64,000 bases of DNA from VXYL01 sp965116345 (lineage in GTDB: Bacteria; Pseudomonadota; Gammaproteobacteria; Pseudomonadales; Azotimanducaceae): positions 3,472,001 to 3,536,000 of the forward strand of contig OZ220680.1 of NCBI GenBank assembly GCA_965116345.1. The letters run 5' to 3'. Below the pieces are notes generated by a model. That model made no database searches. It was given only the letters and a program-made list of their open reading frames with translations, and had not been told where the DNA came from. The number at the start of each line of letters is the position of its first letter. The stretch's first letter is position 1. Of this stretch, positions 1 through 8,134 are shown piece by piece. The position numbers were made by a program, and so were the translations under genes.

Positions 1-1
1 C

Positions 2-454
2 CGCTCGAACATGCTGCTCGTCAATCCGACGGCCTCGGACAGCGATATCCGCGCGGCCTGCGAGACCGCCGGTGCGCTGGCGTTCGTCGACGACCTGCCC
101 GACGGCCTCGACACGGTCCTCGGCCGTTCCGGCGACACCCTGTCGGTGGGTCAGAAGCAGCGCCTGTGCATCGCCCGAGGCATCGTCCGGGACACACCGA
201 TCCTGCTACTCGACGAACCCACCGCCGCCCTCGACCCGCCCACGGAGCATGCCCTGGTGCGTTCGCTGCGTGCCGCCACCGCGGGTCGCCTGGTGGTCGT
301 CATCGCCCACCGTCTGTCGACGATTCGCCGCGCGGACCGGATCGTGTTCCTGGAGGAGGGGGAGATCCGCGGCATCGGCAGCCACGAGGAACTGATGGCG
401 GATCCCGCTAGCCGCTACCGCCGCTTCGTCGAACTGCAGGGCGGCGATTCCTGA
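2..454 (+). CDS. ABC transporter, ATP-binding C-terminal part (5' end outside window)
   Basis: The reading frame is open from the first bases, so this is the 3' part of a longer gene. It encodes the second half of an ABC nucleotide-binding domain: signature motif LSVGQ, Walker B segment ILLLDEP with the D-loop SALD-type continuation AALD, and the switch histidine in IAHRLSTIR. It closely resembles the C-terminus of the exporter gene at 30783-32867; both share LGRSGDTLSVGQ and end in ELQGGDS. By analogy it is probably the C-terminus of a type I exporter half-transporter with fused membrane domain, a paralogue of that gene. Substrate is unknown. Its 3' end overlaps the convergent PEP-utilising enzyme gene by 47 bp. 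Confidence 0.9.
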   Translation, partial: RSNMLLVNPTASDSDIRAACETAGALAFVDDLPDGLDTVLGRSGDTLSVGQKQRLCIARGIVRDTPILLLDEPTAALDPPTEHALVRSLRAATAGRLVVVIAHRLSTIRRADRIVFLEEGEIRGIGSHEELMADPASRYRRFVELQGGDS

Positions 455-3086
455 CCGGCACGTCGTCGTCGAGGAGCGTCACGGTGCCCATGTCGCCGTC
501 CACCGTGATGCGCTGACCGTCGGCAATCCGCCGGGTGGCGTCCTTCAGCCCGAGGACCGCCGGGATGCCGTATTCCCGGGCGACGATGGAGCCGTGGGCG
601 AGAATGCCGCCGATGTCGGTGACCAGCCCCGCCGCCTTGGGGAACAACGAGGTCCACGCCGGCGTCGTGGTGGGGCAGACCAGGATCGTGCCGGGCCTCA
701 TGTTCGCGAAGTCGGCAGCCGTCAGAATCAGGCTGGCCGCTGCCGTCACCCGCCCCGGACTGACCGCGGAACCCGTCAGCACGGCGTCGTGTTGCGACGC
801 CTCGGGCGCGGGGCGACTCGCCCAGGGCGGTGGGCCGGGCACTTCGGGGGGCGGCGACAGGCGCCGTCGGGCCTCGCGGAGTGAGCGTCGGTGTCGGGCA
901 AGGTCACGGTAGCCGGGCATGCCTTCGCCGACGCGCAGCGCCCGGAGCGAACGCGCGACCTCCGCGGTTTCGAGAAAGAAGACGTCGTCCGCCGCACCAA
1001 GGGTTCCCGCGTCGACCAGGCGGCGGCCGAGTTCCAGGGCGAGGGGCCGCAGCACGGTCCATGCCTTGCCCATGTGGAACATCGCGCGTTCGCGGCTCGG
1101 ATAGCAGCGCCGCGCACGTCGCAGGAGCTTCGGGAACTGCCTTCGCTGTCGCCCCGCGAAGTGCGCCAGCGCGGCATCGAGCGCCTGTCTGCGTTGTACC
1201 GCGAGTTCGCGCTGGCGCTCCTCGGGGTCGTAGTCGGCCTGCAGGACGAGGGCCTGCAGACTGCGCATGGTCTCGACGGACTGCTCCGCCTGGGAAGGCT
1301 CGGCAAAGTCCAGGGTGTAGATCTGGTGACCATGGCAGTCGAGGTAGTCCTCGATCGCACGGCACACGGCGGCTGCTTCGGGCGTTGCCCGTAGCGCGCC
1401 GAGTAGACGCTGTGCCGGGGTTGTCACGGCAAGACGCTCGAGCAACGGATTCGCGCGGATGTCGCACGCGAGCCGCCACAGCATCACTTGGCCGTCGAAG
1501 GCGGGTGAGGGGAGGCCGCTCAGGAACTGGCCGGTGGTGAACTCGCCGGGGGCGTGTTCGCCGAGGAAGTTGGCGAGCGCGTACTCGGTGCCGCGCGCCA
1601 GGGCGAAGGCGTTCCAGACGCCGTGGCGATACCAGTAGCGGGCGTCCGCCAGGGACATGGCGCGGATGCCGGCCCACAGCTGGGCGTTGGTGGCGCTGGC
1701 GGGATCGAGTGAACGCCACTTGCGGACCGTTGCTAGATAGACGGGCAGGGCGTGGTATCGCCAGCGGGGCACGGCCAGCGCCTGGTACTTGGCGGCGACC
1801 CAGCGCTGGCGCAGACGGTTCCAGACCGAACGTCGGGTCGGACGTCTCGGCTCGGACTCGCGCTGATTCGCCCGGGCGGAACGAGGGGGTTCGCCGAGGT
1901 GACGGTAGGCGAAGCCGTTGATGGTGGTCTGCACCACGAAGCAGGCCGGCGGCTGCGTATCCTCGTAGCGGTGATGGCCCCTGTTGACCAGGTTGATTCC
2001 CCAGTAGTGCTGCAGCGAGCGGCGCATGTGCAGGTCTTCGAACAACGTGCTGACGGGATCGGGAATGTGTTCGACGAGCTGGGAACGGGAGAGATACGCG
2101 CCCGGTTCCGGCGGTTCCCAAGAGACTTCCCGGAGTGGCGGTGGCGGCAGGTTGGTAACCGGCCGCGACTGCAGCAGCCAGAGTTCGTCGGCGGCGAACG
2201 ACCACTCGATGTCCTGCGGTACATCGCCGAAGTGGCGTTCCACGGCAAGCGCGAGGGTGCCAAGGCGATGCAACTGGGTGGCGCCAAGCGAGCTCTCGCG
2301 CCGCCGATGCTGGCCGACGCTCTCGGTGCGGATGCCCACTTCGGCCGCGACCACCATGCTCGCCTTGTCACCGAGGGCCGTGTCCGTCGGGGACAGCGTT
2401 TGCCGGTCGATGACGTACACGTCCGGGTCGACCTGGCCGCCGACGATCGCCTCGCCGAGGCCGTAGCTGCCGTTCACGACCATCTCGCGACGTTCACCGG
2501 TGGCCGGATTCGCGGTGAACAGGATGCCGGAGACATCGGCCTCGACCAGACGTTGCACGACCACCGCCATGGCAACGGTGCCCTGCTCGATGGCCATGTT
2601 GTGCCGGTAGGCCATGGCACGAGGGGAGAACAGCGACGTCCAGCAGTCGCGAACCGCGGCGAGCAGTGCTTCCCGGCCTTGCACATTGAGATGGCTGTCA
2701 TGCTGGCCGGCGAACGATAGCTCCGGGAGATCCTCGGCCGTTGCCGAAGAACGCACGGCGACGCGTTCCCCGGCCAAGGGTCGATACGCCGCGACGATCG
2801 CCTCGGCAACGGCGGGCGGCAAGGCACTCTCGGCGAACATGCGTTTGATCCGCCGCGCCGCGCCGTCGAAGGACAGTGTGCCGTCCACGACTTTAGGAAC
2901 CGCCGCGTCGGACAGCCGCGACTGCAGGTCGTTCGCCTCGATGAAACTCGCATAGGCGTGCGTGGTGATGTGAAAGCCGTCCGGGACCGTGAAGCCCGCC
3001 CGACGCAAGGACGCCAACGACCGACCCTTGCCGCCGAGCACCGCCAGGGCATCGATCGTGGTTCCAAGGGGCAGGACGAAGGACAT
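408..3086 (-). CDS. PEP/pyruvate-binding phosphotransferase, rifampin phosphotransferase-like
   Basis: 892 residues. The N-terminus has the ATP-grasp PPDK_N/PEP-synthase fold (GGKGRSLASL near residue 16; RSSATAEDLPELSFAGQ; a conserved nucleotide-binding segment ending LLQSRPVT). A long central region of unassigned fold follows. The C-terminus is the swivelling phosphohistidine domain, with the motif GGILAHGSIVAREYGIPAV placing the catalytic His near residue 831. This three-part order matches rifampin phosphotransferases (ATP + drug + water giving phosphorylated drug, AMP and phosphate) and related PEP-synthase-like enzymes; true substrate unknown. The ATG at 3086 is chosen because the PEP-synthase-like homology begins there; the frame also stays open upstream through an 8-bp tandem repeat. 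The gene ends tail-to-tail with an ABC exporter. Confidence 0.85.
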   Translation of the reverse strand: MSFVLPLGTTIDALAVLGGKGRSLASLRRAGFTVPDGFHITTHAYASFIEANDLQSRLSDAAVPKVVDGTLSFDGAARRIKRMFAESALPPAVAEAIVAAYRPLAGERVAVRSSATAEDLPELSFAGQHDSHLNVQGREALLAAVRDCWTSLFSPRAMAYRHNMAIEQGTVAMAVVVQRLVEADVSGILFTANPATGERREMVVNGSYGLGEAIVGGQVDPDVYVIDRQTLSPTDTALGDKASMVVAAEVGIRTESVGQHRRRESSLGATQLHRLGTLALAVERHFGDVPQDIEWSFAADELWLLQSRPVTNLPPPPLREVSWEPPEPGAYLSRSQLVEHIPDPVSTLFEDLHMRRSLQHYWGINLVNRGHHRYEDTQPPACFVVQTTINGFAYRHLGEPPRSARANQRESEPRRPTRRSVWNRLRQRWVAAKYQALAVPRWRYHALPVYLATVRKWRSLDPASATNAQLWAGIRAMSLADARYWYRHGVWNAFALARGTEYALANFLGEHAPGEFTTGQFLSGLPSPAFDGQVMLWRLACDIRANPLLERLAVTTPAQRLLGALRATPEAAAVCRAIEDYLDCHGHQIYTLDFAEPSQAEQSVETMRSLQALVLQADYDPEERQRELAVQRRQALDAALAHFAGRQRRQFPKLLRRARRCYPSRERAMFHMGKAWTVLRPLALELGRRLVDAGTLGAADDVFFLETAEVARSLRALRVGEGMPGYRDLARHRRSLREARRRLSPPPEVPGPPPWASRPAPEASQHDAVLTGSAVSPGRVTAAASLILTAADFANMRPGTILVCPTTTPAWTSLFPKAAGLVTDIGGILAHGSIVAREYGIPAVLGLKDATRRIADGQRITVDGDMGTVTLLDDDVPVRNRRPAVRRSGGSG

Positions 3087-3116
3087 GACCGGATCAGACT
3101 TGGGAGCGTTGATGCT

Positions 3117-3156
3117 TAGCCGCGTAGCCGCGTAGCCGTGTAGCCGCGAAGCCGTG
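3117..3156. repeat. 8-bp tandem repeat, five units, upstream of the PEP-utilising enzyme
   Basis: Five consecutive octamers: TAGCCGCG, TAGCCGCG, TAGCCGTG, TAGCCGCG, AAGCCGTG. They lie 30-70 bp upstream of the ATG at 3086 on the minus strand, inside an open frame that continues through the repeat. Unit length is not a multiple of three, so copy-number change would alter either promoter spacing or any upstream start in that frame. Confidence 0.85.
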
Positions 3157-3261
3157 TAGGTTGCGCCCGGTCGCGACTCGCCGCAACCGCCGACCGGCAC
3201 TGTGCGATCGACGTCGGCGACTGATTGATAGACTTCGCTCACCTGCTACACGGGCCTCGCG

Positions 3262-3636
3262 ATGCGCCTATACCAAGTCGCCATGCACGTTGCCGATCTC
3301 GACGCCGCCGAAGCGTTCTACCGGGATGTCCTCGGCGCCGCCTTCGTCGCCCGCTTCGACCCGCCGGGTCTGCTGTTCTTCGACTTCGACGGCGTACGCC
3401 TGCTGCTCGAGTCCGGTGGGGAGGCCGAGGGCAACGCCATCCTCTACCTGTGGACCGACGACATCGAGACCCGGGTGGCCGAACTCGAAGCCAAGGGCGT
3501 CCGTTTCGTCCATCCGCCGGGCCCGGTCCACAAGGACGAGGACGGCACCTTCGGACCCGCGGGGGAGACCGAGTGGATGGCCTTCTTCGAAGACCCGGAG
3601 GGCAACACGGTGGCTTTGGTCACGCGGGTCGACTAG
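3262..3636 (+). CDS. VOC family (glyoxalase/bleomycin-resistance fold) protein
   Basis: 124 residues, the usual size for a single vicinal-oxygen-chelate protein with two beta-alpha-beta-beta-beta modules. The start MRLYQVAMHVADLDAAEAF and the FYRDVLG motif are typical of the N-terminal module; FFEDPEGNTVAL is the typical C-terminal strand with the metal-ligand-position Glu nearby. Members include glyoxalase I, dioxygenases and antibiotic-binding proteins, so the reaction cannot be assigned. The gene stands alone; it is divergent from the PEP-utilising enzyme, 175 bp away. Confidence 0.85.
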   Translation: MRLYQVAMHVADLDAAEAFYRDVLGAAFVARFDPPGLLFFDFDGVRLLLESGGEAEGNAILYLWTDDIETRVAELEAKGVRFVHPPGPVHKDEDGTFGPAGETEWMAFFEDPEGNTVALVTRVD

Positions 3637-3697
3637 ACGCCGAGGATGATCGAACCGTGGGTAGTGTGAGGTCGCGGTGGGGCCTTTGCTGCATTTG

Positions 3698-4180
3698 CTA
3701 CTGGCGTTCCCTGTCAAATGTCCAAAGGGCGCGGTCCAATTGGCGCATGGTGACGCCGTATTTCGCAGCCTGCCGCACACACAGGACTCTGTACTCGTCC
3801 CATGCTCGGAAGGTGTAGTAGCCGTTCAACGGGCCGCCGACGGTCCGCATCGTCCGCACGTCGAGTATGGGATAGCGGTCGGGGAAGGCGAAGTGGAGGA
3901 TCGCACTGGCTCGCGGCCATTCGATGCCCTCGAGCACGCGGAGAGCGCCGATCCGGAGCCGCTCGGAATCGGCGGCGAAAGACACTTGGCTGACTTCACG
4001 AACATCATGCTCCCGGTTTCCGTCGACGAGCGACATACGCCTTCGGGACTTCCATCGGGCGGCTTGCGTGAGGTCTTGCAGAGTGAGGTATCCCCGCTCG
4101 GCGGCTGCCAAGAGTCGGCGGGCAACCCGCTCGTCCTCGGTAACGTCCTCGAAGTGCTCGTAGCGGGCCGAGTAGCGCAA
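3698..4180 (-). CDS. conserved hypothetical protein
   Basis: 160 residues counted from the TTG at 4180. The frame stays open for 23 codons upstream with no ATG, GTG or TTG, and the upstream residues (EIPLTKREV) look like native coding sequence, so the true start may be a rarer codon upstream. The segment RIGALRVLEGIEWPRASAIL followed by HFAFPDRYPILDVR is reminiscent of a small conserved family of unknown function with a helical, DNA-glycosylase-like arrangement; I recognise the family only loosely. No signal peptide or membrane segment. It is convergent with the VOC gene and divergent from the toxin-antitoxin pair. Confidence 0.7.
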   Translation of the reverse strand: MRYSARYEHFEDVTEDERVARRLLAAAERGYLTLQDLTQAARWKSRRRMSLVDGNREHDVREVSQVSFAADSERLRIGALRVLEGIEWPRASAILHFAFPDRYPILDVRTMRTVGGPLNGYYTFRAWDEYRVLCVRQAAKYGVTMRQLDRALWTFDRERQ

Positions 4181-4367
4181 GACTTCTCGCTTGGTCAGTG
4201 GGATTTCGATGGTCGTCTCGCTCGGGCGGTCACTCGCGGTGACAATTTAGCACCTGCCACTCGGGCCAGCTTGTCACCTGGGGTCGTGCAACGACACAAC
4301 ACGACACTTGACTCATATCACAACTTGTAATTAGGTGCATATCTCATTTTGAACAGTTGTTACTTCC

Positions 4368-4904
4368 ATGACCATTCACGAGGAGATCCTGCTGGCCGCT
4401 CGCCGACTGTGCGCAGACCGGCGGTCGTGGGCGTTCACGCCCGTGGAGGTGGTGAGTGCGCTGCCCCATCTCAACGAGCGTTCGGTAAGGACACACGTCG
4501 TTAGTCGCTGCTGCGTCAACGCGCCTAGTCACCATCCGCATCGTTGGCCGTATTTCGAGAGGGTGCGCCGCGGCGTGTACAGAATTTGCACCGATTACCG
4601 GGTCGCGGGCGATGAACAAGCGGGGCGGACGGCCGCTTGCGAGGCTGCGGAGGCTTCGCCGGCGTACGCCGTCACGCCGGTTGCTCCGCGGGACTCGGTT
4701 CACGCCGTTCTCTCCGAGAGCGAAGGCCAGTACGTCGCGGAGTGCCTGGAGGTCGCTGTTGTGACCCAGGGCCGGTCCATTGACGAAACCCTTGCCAATC
4801 TCCGCGACGCCCTGCGCTTGTATGCAAACGGTGAGGATCCCGAGACGCTCGGCCTCGCCCCCAACCCTAGGATCCAAGTGGCGTTCGAGATGGCGGTTGG
4901 CTAA
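4368..4904 (+). CDS. hicB: HicB-like antitoxin with an extra N-terminal DNA-binding-like domain
   Basis: 178 residues. The C-terminal part (about 105-178) is a HicB-type fold: DSVHAVLSESEGQYVAECLE, then VTQGRSIDETLANLRDALRLY. HicB proteins bind and neutralise HicA RNases and repress their own operon. The first ~80 residues are an added helical domain (ILLAARRL, FTPVEVVSALPHLNERSVRTHV) that looks like a winged helix and could serve as the operator-binding module, since a C-terminal ribbon-helix-helix or HTH is absent. The toxin gene follows after 5 bp. An AT-rich stretch at about 4295-4365 upstream probably contains the promoter. Confidence 0.8.
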   Translation: MTIHEEILLAARRLCADRRSWAFTPVEVVSALPHLNERSVRTHVVSRCCVNAPSHHPHRWPYFERVRRGVYRICTDYRVAGDEQAGRTAACEAAEASPAYAVTPVAPRDSVHAVLSESEGQYVAECLEVAVVTQGRSIDETLANLRDALRLYANGEDPETLGLAPNPRIQVAFEMAVG

Positions 4905-4909
4905 CGGCG

Positions 4910-5155
4910 GTGCCCCGGCTGAGACGCCTGAAGGCTCGCGACGGCCTTCGAATTCTGGGCGGACATGGGTTTGAGGTCACCTCCATCCGGGGCAGCCACG
5001 CCAAGCTGACGCGTCTCGGGCCCTCCCGTGCCCGAGAAGTCCTGGTGGTGCCCCTCCGCCGTCAACTTACGGTCGGAACGCTCCAAGCGATCTACCGTCA
5101 GGCCGGACGCTACGTGGCGGCAGAGGACCTGAGGGACGAATTCTACGCAGACTGA
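4910..5155 (+). CDS. hicA: HicA-type mRNA interferase toxin
   Basis: 81 residues from a GTG start five bases after the antitoxin stop. It is a small dsRBD-like protein of the YcfA/HicA family: GGHGFEVTSIRGSHAKLTR contains the catalytic GSH motif, followed by VVPLRRQLTVGTLQAIYRQA, the conserved strand and helix. HicA toxins cleave mRNA and arrest growth when the antitoxin is lost. Gene order is antitoxin then toxin, the reverse of the E. coli hicAB order but seen in many HicB-HicA loci. The catalytic His is present, so the toxin looks functional. Confidence 0.85.
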   Translation: MPRLRRLKARDGLRILGGHGFEVTSIRGSHAKLTRLGPSRAREVLVVPLRRQLTVGTLQAIYRQAGRYVAAEDLRDEFYAD

Positions 5156-5269
5156 CATCGTGCCCTGAAATCGTTGGGTCCGATTCCGGCCATTGGCACG
5201 GTCATGGCACCGCCCACCGAGTTCCAGTAGATTAGCCGTTTGCCTTGGGACATTAGGGGAGGGGCGATA

Positions 5270-6526
5270 ATGCCCATGAACGTCAAGCCGGTGCCGACCT
5301 TGGACAACGAGGTCAACGAGGTCCGGCTCGCTACGGCGGAGATCGTCAACGACGACATCCTGCCGTTCGAAAGCAAGCTCTGGGCGCACCGCACCGATGG
5401 TGGTCGGCCGAGCCGCGAGCAGATGGAGGAGTCCCGCGAACTGCGCGTCGGGGTCCAGAACAAGGTCAAGAAGGCGAACCTCTGGGCACCGCACCTGCCG
5501 CCCGAGTTCGGCGGCATGGGCCTGTCCTTCATGCAGCACGCCTACATGAACGAGGTGCTGGCCTACAGCCCCGGGGCGGCGTCGCTGTTTGGCGTCGTCG
5601 CGCCGAACTCCGGCAACCAGAAGATCCTCGTCAAGTACGGCAGTCCCGAACAACACGAGAAGTGGCTGAAGCCGCTGACCGAAGGCCGGATGCAGTCTGG
5701 CTTCTCCATGACCGAGCCGCACAACGCTGGCTCCGATCCGCGCTCCATCCAGACCCGCGCCGAACTCGAGGGCGACGAGTGGGTCATCAACGGCCACAAG
5801 TGGTTCACCTCCAACGGACACGCCGCGGACTTCTACATCGTCATGTGCCGCACGGCGGACCCGGACGATCCCGGTGGCGCCAACGAGAAGATGACCCAGA
5901 TCATCGTGCCGAAGAACACCCCGGGCGTGAACATCGTCCGCGGCGTGCCGGTGTGGGGCAAGGCGTCGTCCCACTGCGAGATCATCTACGACAACGTCCG
6001 CGTGCCGAAGTCGAACCAGCTCGGCAGCACCGGCACGGGCCACCAGGCCGCCCAGGACCGTTTGGGCGCGGGGCGCGTCTACCACTGCATGAACTCGGTG
6101 GGGTCCATGTGGCGCTGCTTCGACCTCATGGTCGACCGCATCATGACCCGCGAAGTGCACGGCGGCGAGAAGCTCGAGGAGAAGCAGTTCATGCAGGGCT
6201 TCATCGCCGATTCGTACATGGACATCCAGGCATCCCGGCTCATGGTCGTGGACTGCGCGCGCAAGATGGAGGAGGGTGCCGATTCGCGCACCGACATCTC
6301 GTCGATCAAGGTTTTCGTGCCGAATGCCTATCACCGGGTCGTCGACCGGGCGATTCAGGTCCATGGCGCCGCGGGCGTCTCGGGCGACTTCCCGTTCGCC
6401 GGCATGTACGAGGGCGCACGGACGCTCAGAATCGCCGACGGGCCGGACGAGGTACACAAGATCCTGATCGCCAAGAATGTGCTCCGGCGCTATCATGCCG
6501 GCGAATCTTGGGACTTCGGGAACTAG
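5270..6526 (+). CDS. acyl-CoA dehydrogenase
   Basis: 418 residues. Flavoprotein that introduces a 2,3-double bond into acyl-CoA. Family motifs are clear: FSMTEPHNAGSD (flavin/substrate loop), WVINGHKWFTSNG, and the C-terminal helical domain ending QVHGAAGVSGDFPFAGMYEG followed by RIADGPDEVHK. Start chosen at ATG 5270, seven bases after a strong GGGGAGGGG ribosome-binding site; another ATG follows two codons on. It is followed after 2 bp by a hydratase gene, so the pair is probably cotranscribed and acts in degradation of an organic or aromatic acid via CoA thioesters. Exact substrate not inferable. Confidence 0.9.
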   Translation: MPMNVKPVPTLDNEVNEVRLATAEIVNDDILPFESKLWAHRTDGGRPSREQMEESRELRVGVQNKVKKANLWAPHLPPEFGGMGLSFMQHAYMNEVLAYSPGAASLFGVVAPNSGNQKILVKYGSPEQHEKWLKPLTEGRMQSGFSMTEPHNAGSDPRSIQTRAELEGDEWVINGHKWFTSNGHAADFYIVMCRTADPDDPGGANEKMTQIIVPKNTPGVNIVRGVPVWGKASSHCEIIYDNVRVPKSNQLGSTGTGHQAAQDRLGAGRVYHCMNSVGSMWRCFDLMVDRIMTREVHGGEKLEEKQFMQGFIADSYMDIQASRLMVVDCARKMEEGADSRTDISSIKVFVPNAYHRVVDRAIQVHGAAGVSGDFPFAGMYEGARTLRIADGPDEVHKILIAKNVLRRYHAGESWDFGN

Positions 6527-6528
6527 CC

Positions 6529-7233
6529 ATGGAGAATCTCGTAGTCGAGATGGGGGCGGCGATCCGCGACGGGGGAACGCTGCCGAAGATGCCTGCGGGG
6601 CTCGCCCTCGAGGACGCCTACGCGCTGCAGAAGCAGGTCGTCGCCGAGGTCGCGGGTGGAACCGTCGCCGGGCTCAAGGCCGGTATGACGGCCGCCGCGG
6701 GCCAGCAGGCGTTCGGGCTCACGCATCCGTTGATCGGCAGTCTGTACGAATCGGGCCGGCTGTCGCCGGGCGCGTCCTTCCCGAGTGTCCCGGGTGTCAG
6801 CGTGGAGTGCGAGATCGGGTTGGTGGTGGACGCCGACGGTGCACCGAGGACGGCGGGCCCGGTCATCGAGGTGCCGCGCATGGCCTTCGCCGACGAGGAG
6901 GATCGCAACGGCGCGAATCTTGTCGCCTGCAACATCGCCTCCGACCGCTACATCGTCGGCGAGCAGCAGCCGCTCCGGGACTCCTACGGGGATGTCCAGA
7001 TCACGTTGACTCGGGACGGAGAGCAGGTGTGTTCGGCACCGGCGTCGGACGCCCTCGGTGGTCCCCAGGCGGCCTTGGCGTGGATGCTGAACGAGGCGCG
7101 GCAACGCGGCTTGGCGGTCGAGGACGGCATGTTGTTGATCACCGGCGCCTGTGGCGGCATCCACCCCGCGGTGCCCGGGCACTACGTGGCGGACTACGGC
7201 GACTTCGGGCGGATCGAGTTCACGGTGACGTGA
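6529..7233 (+). CDS. 2-keto-4-pentenoate hydratase / 2-oxo-hepta-3-ene-dioate hydratase family protein
   Basis: 234 residues, close to the 260 of MhpD/DmpE-type hydratases. The pattern LEDAYALQKQVV, VAGLKAGMTA, then the acidic metal-binding segment VECEIGLVV, and the closing ITGACGGIHPAVPGHYVADY fits the fumarylacetoacetate-hydrolase-like fold used by hydratases and decarboxylases of meta-cleavage pathways. The start ATG is 2 bp after the acyl-CoA dehydrogenase stop, indicating translational coupling. Reaction probably hydration of a 2-hydroxy-2,4-dienoate, but members of this fold also include decarboxylases and isomerases. Confidence 0.8.
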   Translation: MENLVVEMGAAIRDGGTLPKMPAGLALEDAYALQKQVVAEVAGGTVAGLKAGMTAAAGQQAFGLTHPLIGSLYESGRLSPGASFPSVPGVSVECEIGLVVDADGAPRTAGPVIEVPRMAFADEEDRNGANLVACNIASDRYIVGEQQPLRDSYGDVQITLTRDGEQVCSAPASDALGGPQAALAWMLNEARQRGLAVEDGMLLITGACGGIHPAVPGHYVADYGDFGRIEFTVT

Positions 7234-7321
7234 CGGGATTGCCGGCGTCCGCGGCGTCCACTCGAACATACCGGTCCATATCGCCGGAGAACACCGGGTC
7301 CGTGTGCTTGAGGAACCCCTA

Positions 7322-7729
7322 TCAGACCTTCCCTAACGGCCGGTCCAGTTCCGGGAAGTAGGTCGCGTAGAAGCCGCGGTCACGCGTCAGGAACGTGTCG
7401 GCGATCGACAGGGCATGGGCACCGATCAGAAAGTCGGTGATGATCCTCGTCCTCGGTCCGCCCGCCTGGCGGTAACGCGTCCAGCGCTCGCCGGCGGCGA
7501 AGGCGACGTTCGTGTCGATGGGCGAGGTCGCGGCATTGATCTCCAGCAATGCCCGGTCGAGCGTCGCCCGATCTGGAAACGCGGGCGTCAACTCGGCATA
7601 GACGATGTCGCAGACGACGATAGCGCCGCTGTCGTAGGCGGCGCGGAGCCAGTTTCTGGATTGCGCCCCATGGTCGGGGTCTGGAAGAAAGACGTCGAGC
7701 AGAACGCTGGTGTCGACGGCCGTGATCAT
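7322..7729 (-). CDS. vapC: PIN-domain ribonuclease toxin (VapC-like)
   Basis: 135 residues. PIN-domain acidic residues are in place: MITAVDTSVLLD at the N-terminus, the Glu of VYAELTP, and TDFLIGAHAL plus FLTRDRGFY near the C-terminus. VapC toxins cleave tRNA or rRNA. The gene overlaps the antitoxin gene by 4 bp (ATGA-type). The last residues RPLGKV and the stop are encoded by half of the palindrome TTAGGGAAGGTCTGAT that occurs elsewhere in this window as a full hairpin, suggesting that a repeat insertion or excision has replaced the original C-terminus. Confidence 0.88.
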   Translation of the reverse strand: MITAVDTSVLLDVFLPDPDHGAQSRNWLRAAYDSGAIVVCDIVYAELTPAFPDRATLDRALLEINAATSPIDTNVAFAAGERWTRYRQAGGPRTRIITDFLIGAHALSIADTFLTRDRGFYATYFPELDRPLGKV

Positions 7730-7941
7730 CGACCTCGGATCTCTTCGATGTAGTCGTCCGAACGGCGTTTGTAGTTGAGGAACCCGTAGACGCGGTCAAC
7801 GGGGTGTTCAGCCATGGTTCTCTTTCTGATGAGCAAGCCTTCCTGTGTCGGGATCATCTCGACCTCGACGTTGTGGTTCATGCCGAAGCGATCTCTCAGC
7901 ACCTTGGGAATCGTTACCTGGCCTCGTTCAGAAATGTGCAT
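7726..7941 (-). CDS. vapB: AbrB/MazE-type antitoxin (VapB-like)
   Basis: 71 residues. The first 45 are a swapped-hairpin AbrB/SpoVT DNA-binding domain (ISERGQVTIPKVLRDRFGM, typical antitoxin N-terminus), followed by a tail that would wrap the PIN toxin. It partners the VapC gene, which starts inside its stop region. Inverted half-sites upstream (7950-7980) are a likely autoregulatory operator. Confidence 0.88.
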   Translation of the reverse strand: MHISERGQVTIPKVLRDRFGMNHNVEVEMIPTQEGLLIRKRTMAEHPVDRVYGFLNYKRRSDDYIEEIRGR

Positions 7942-7949
7942 GCTGACTT

Positions 7950-7980
7950 AGTATGAAAAGCAGAGGCGAAAAATCATACT
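7950..7980 (-). promoter_or_regulatory. inverted repeat, probable VapB operator
   Basis: AGTATGA at 7950-7956 and its exact complement TCATACT at 7974-7980 lie just upstream of the antitoxin start. Such palindromes in front of vapBC genes are typical binding sites for AbrB-type antitoxins. Function is inferred from position. Confidence 0.55.
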
Positions 7981-8026
7981 GACCAAGAAGGTGCTCTGCA
8001 ACGTATCGTATTTCCAGACCGAGCCC

Positions 8027-8075
8027 CTCGGATAGTGCGGTGAGCTCGGATAGTGCGGTGAGATAGTGCGGTGAG
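8027..8075. repeat. 18-bp tandem repeat, 2.7 units
   Basis: CTCGGATAGTGCGGTGAG occurs twice in a row (8027-8044, 8045-8062), followed by a third copy lacking its first five bases (8063-8075). The repeat lies between the divergent vapBC operon and the CoA-transferase operon, 60 bp before the latter's start, where it could affect the promoter region. Confidence 0.85.
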
Positions 8076-8134
8076 GTTGACCCCGTACCGAGGCTCGCGC
8101 ACAGTTCGGCGCTTGTTCCGCATTGGGAGTCGCC

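Noticed and set aside
4200..4367. Specific -35/-10 promoter call before hicB
   Set aside because: TTGACT at about 4309 has no acceptable -10 at 16-18 bp, so only an AT-rich promoter-like region is stated.
4901..6496. Long open frame on the minus strand across the acyl-CoA dehydrogenase gene
   Set aside because: It is the antisense shadow of a clear family protein in GC-rich DNA; its translation is rich in Arg, His and Val with no domain.
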